Below, in pieces: positions 28,849 to 30,496 of a DNA stretch of 30,496 bases. A model generated the notes under the pieces. That model was given only the letters and a program-made list of their open reading frames with translations. It was not told the DNA's origin and did no database searches. This DNA comes from an uncultured Clostridia bacterium. Its GTDB lineage: Bacteria > Bacillota > Clostridia > Oscillospirales > Ruminococcaceae. A program made the position numbers and the translations under genes. Numbering within the stretch: position 1 is the stretch's first letter; each line of letters starts with the position of its first letter. The DNA lies in the NCBI GenBank assembly GCA_947176675.1, contig CAMWRN010000003.1, positions 1 to 30,496 on the forward strand, given 5' to 3'.

Positions 28849-30496
28849 ATGAACATGAAAAAGACAATCGCTGCAATCGCAGCAGGCGCAGTAGCTGTAT
28901 CTGCAATGGCTACTACAGTTTCCGCAGTGGAGAGCAAGACTCTTAACTACAACCTCACCGCTACACTTGAGAATCAGTTCAACGGTCAGGTAACTCTTAA
29001 GGCTACATTCCCTAACGTTCCCCTCGAGGCAGGCAAGAACGTTAAGATCAGACTTCTTTCCAACTCCAGCAACGGTTGGACCGACAAGATCGTAGTTAGC
29101 GGTCAGTACATTGACACTAACAAGGCTATCAATCCTATCACATTCACAGAGGACGAGTGGACAGAGGGCTTCAGCTCCGTTACTGCTGGCATGATGGATT
29201 CCGCAGATCAGAGCGCTGCAAGCGATTACTGGATGGCATTTGTTAAGAACGGCCCTGCAGGTTCTTACGGTCACGAGATCACTATCCCTGTTGTAGAAGT
29301 TAACACAGGTAGTCCTGCTCTTATCGGCGGCACAGCTGTTGAAGGATCGGATGCTGTAGCTGCTACAGCTGTAATTAAGGAAGTTAACCTCGCTGCAGAT
29401 GATGCTACAACTACATCCGCTTACGTTGCAAGCTTTGCAGGTCTGGAGTCCGGTGAATACACAGTTCAGTACAATACTGATAAGTGGGAAATCATGGACG
29501 GCGCTTTCACTACAGGCAAGGAAGTTCAGGTTGTTACTGACGGTACTGTTGCTGACGGTGATACAATCGTTGTAACTTACACTAAGGGTAAGGATGCAGT
29601 TGAGGGTTCTACAGGCGCTCAGATGGCTAACATCATTGTAACAGCTACTCTTAAGAACATCAACCCCGGTAACAACGGTGACATGGGTGGTGCTATCTCT
29701 GCTGGCAAGTTCTACATTGAGATCAGCACTGATAACGGCACAACTTATACAAGAGGTGACGCTAACTACTCCGGTCTTACCGCTGCTACAAAGTACAAGA
29801 TGCCTTTCAGAACTACTCTGAACGACAACGTTAATATCCTTGATTACCTCCAGACAGCTAACCTCATCGGCGATGACAAGTCCTATGTAAACGTTAAGGC
29901 TGTTATCAACGATGCTATCGAGAACTACGAGGGTGTAACATTTACATTCAACACTGCTGCAAGCAAGGTTAAGTACGTTCTTGCTACAGGTTCCAAGACA
30001 GGCAATCCTACTATCGGCAACACACTGTACTCTACTTATGATGCTGCAGTAAAGGCTGCTACCGGTTCTCAGTGGGTTACAGCTGTATACAATGACGATT
30101 GGGATGCTGTTGACACTTACACAGCATTCGGTGAGCACACATATGACTGGAGATACGCTCCCGAGACTTCCGGCTACACAGGTTTTGACTGGGGCGGAAC
30201 AAACCTCTTCGCAGGCGCTCTCGTTGTAAACGAAGCTTACACAATGTCTCTCAGCAACACTGAGTACTTTGACTGGACTAAGACTTCCATCAGCTTTGAC
30301 TGGGAAGCTATCATGGACAATGCTGCTACAACTAACAACTACGCAACATATGTTCACAGCCTCAAGCTCGCTACTTCCAACCTCTGGTTCTGGGATTCTA
30401 TGGATCTCGTACTCACCGCTGGTGAAGCTGACGACGTTTCCGCTGATGCTGGTGCAGAAGTTGACGACGCTACACTTGATGATGATGATGATGAAA
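28849..30496 (+). CDS. Abundant secreted surface protein, N-terminal 549 residues (3' end outside window)
   Basis: Open from ATG 28849 to the window edge. A Sec signal peptide (MNMKKTIAAIAAGAVAVSAM, cleavage after TTVSA at about residue 26) is followed by a Thr/Asn/Asp-rich, beta-strand-type extracellular protein and, at the edge, an Asp-run segment (VDDATLDDDDDE) that looks like a linker. I found no Cys codon. Lys is coded almost only by AAG and Ala mostly by GCT/GCA, unlike the neighbours, which indicates very high expression. The ribosome site is AAGGAGGAA. Candidates include an S-layer-like protein or a cell-surface adhesin or scaffold component; I recognise no cohesin, dockerin or SLH repeat in the visible part. 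Confidence 0.85.
   Translation, partial: MNMKKTIAAIAAGAVAVSAMATTVSAVESKTLNYNLTATLENQFNGQVTLKATFPNVPLEAGKNVKIRLLSNSSNGWTDKIVVSGQYIDTNKAINPITFTEDEWTEGFSSVTAGMMDSADQSAASDYWMAFVKNGPAGSYGHEITIPVVEVNTGSPALIGGTAVEGSDAVAATAVIKEVNLAADDATTTSAYVASFAGLESGEYTVQYNTDKWEIMDGAFTTGKEVQVVTDGTVADGDTIVVTYTKGKDAVEGSTGAQMANIIVTATLKNINPGNNGDMGGAISAGKFYIEISTDNGTTYTRGDANYSGLTAATKYKMPFRTTLNDNVNILDYLQTANLIGDDKSYVNVKAVINDAIENYEGVTFTFNTAASKVKYVLATGSKTGNPTIGNTLYSTYDAAVKAATGSQWVTAVYNDDWDAVDTYTAFGEHTYDWRYAPETSGYTGFDWGGTNLFAGALVVNEAYTMSLSNTEYFDWTKTSISFDWEAIMDNAATTNNYATYVHSLKLATSNLWFWDSMDLVLTAGEADDVSADAGAEVDDATLDDDDDE

Noticed and set aside
28540..30357. Long minus-strand open frame of 605 codons antisense to the secreted-protein gene
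   Set aside because: It is a by-product of the strong codon bias of the plus-strand gene. Its product is an odd Ser/Cys/Val-rich sequence without a ribosome site, while the plus strand has a signal peptide, promoter and leader.
1..30496. CRISPR arrays, tRNA or rRNA genes, insertion sequences, prophage
   Set aside because: I looked on both strands and found no repeat-spacer pattern, cloverleaf, rRNA motif, transposase or integrase.

Overview
This window looks like chromosome of a low-to-mid GC Gram-positive anaerobe, most likely a Ruminococcus-like member of the Oscillospiraceae. The inference rests on clostridial gene styles and order (tilS-hpt-ftsH, RNase Y, SpoIIP, VanW), AAAGGAG-type ribosome binding sites, TTGACA/TATAAT promoters, two T-box leaders, and a strongly codon-biased secreted protein with an Asp-rich segment at the right edge. 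I see no tRNA, rRNA, CRISPR array, transposase or phage module.

Layout. 1-12177 is almost entirely plus-strand: the 3' half of sbcC, then lysC, rplI, two small genes (DUF1801-like and TfoX C-terminal-like), dnaB, tilS, hpt, ftsH, sbcD, a formate/nitrite-type transporter and two overlapping very small ORFs. 12200-15350 runs on the minus strand: cysE behind a cysteine T-box, then a degenerate histidine-kinase-like protein with a downstream lipoprotein. 15430-18996 is plus-strand: a lipoprotein with two IseA-like halves, a radical SAM protein and an NAD-dependent epimerase ending in a terminator. 19015-20624 is a minus-strand sporulation unit (spoIIP plus a small membrane protein) behind a near-perfect sigma-E promoter. 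20699-21299 is a divergent pair of small genes sharing a dyad between their -35 boxes. 21370-24654 is a minus-strand vanW-thrS unit behind a second T-box, which I read as threonine-specific. 24719-28252 holds a long hairpin-rich leader, RNase Y and a Wzy/WaaL-type polymerase or ligase. 28253-30496 holds a complex intergenic region and the first 549 codons of a highly expressed secreted protein.

How the parts fit. The first third is housekeeping: DNA repair (SbcCD), replication (DnaB), translation (L9, TilS), purine salvage (Hpt), proteolysis (FtsH) and aspartate-family amino acid synthesis (LysC). The middle and right are rich in envelope functions: IseA-like lipoprotein, VanW, SpoIIP, O-antigen-ligase-type protein and an abundant exported protein. 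Two of these promoters carry TGTWAH-type direct repeats like those of WalR-family regulators.

The points most worth a second look are: the Thr T-box separated from thrS by vanW; the WalR-type box in front of the IseA-like gene; the bistable, pseudoknot-capable leader of the terminal secreted protein; the face-to-face promoters and candidate minus-strand small RNA at 28250-28434; the divergent ribbon-helix-helix-like module; and the hairpin-rich leader of rny. All assignments come from reading the sequence; no database search was run.
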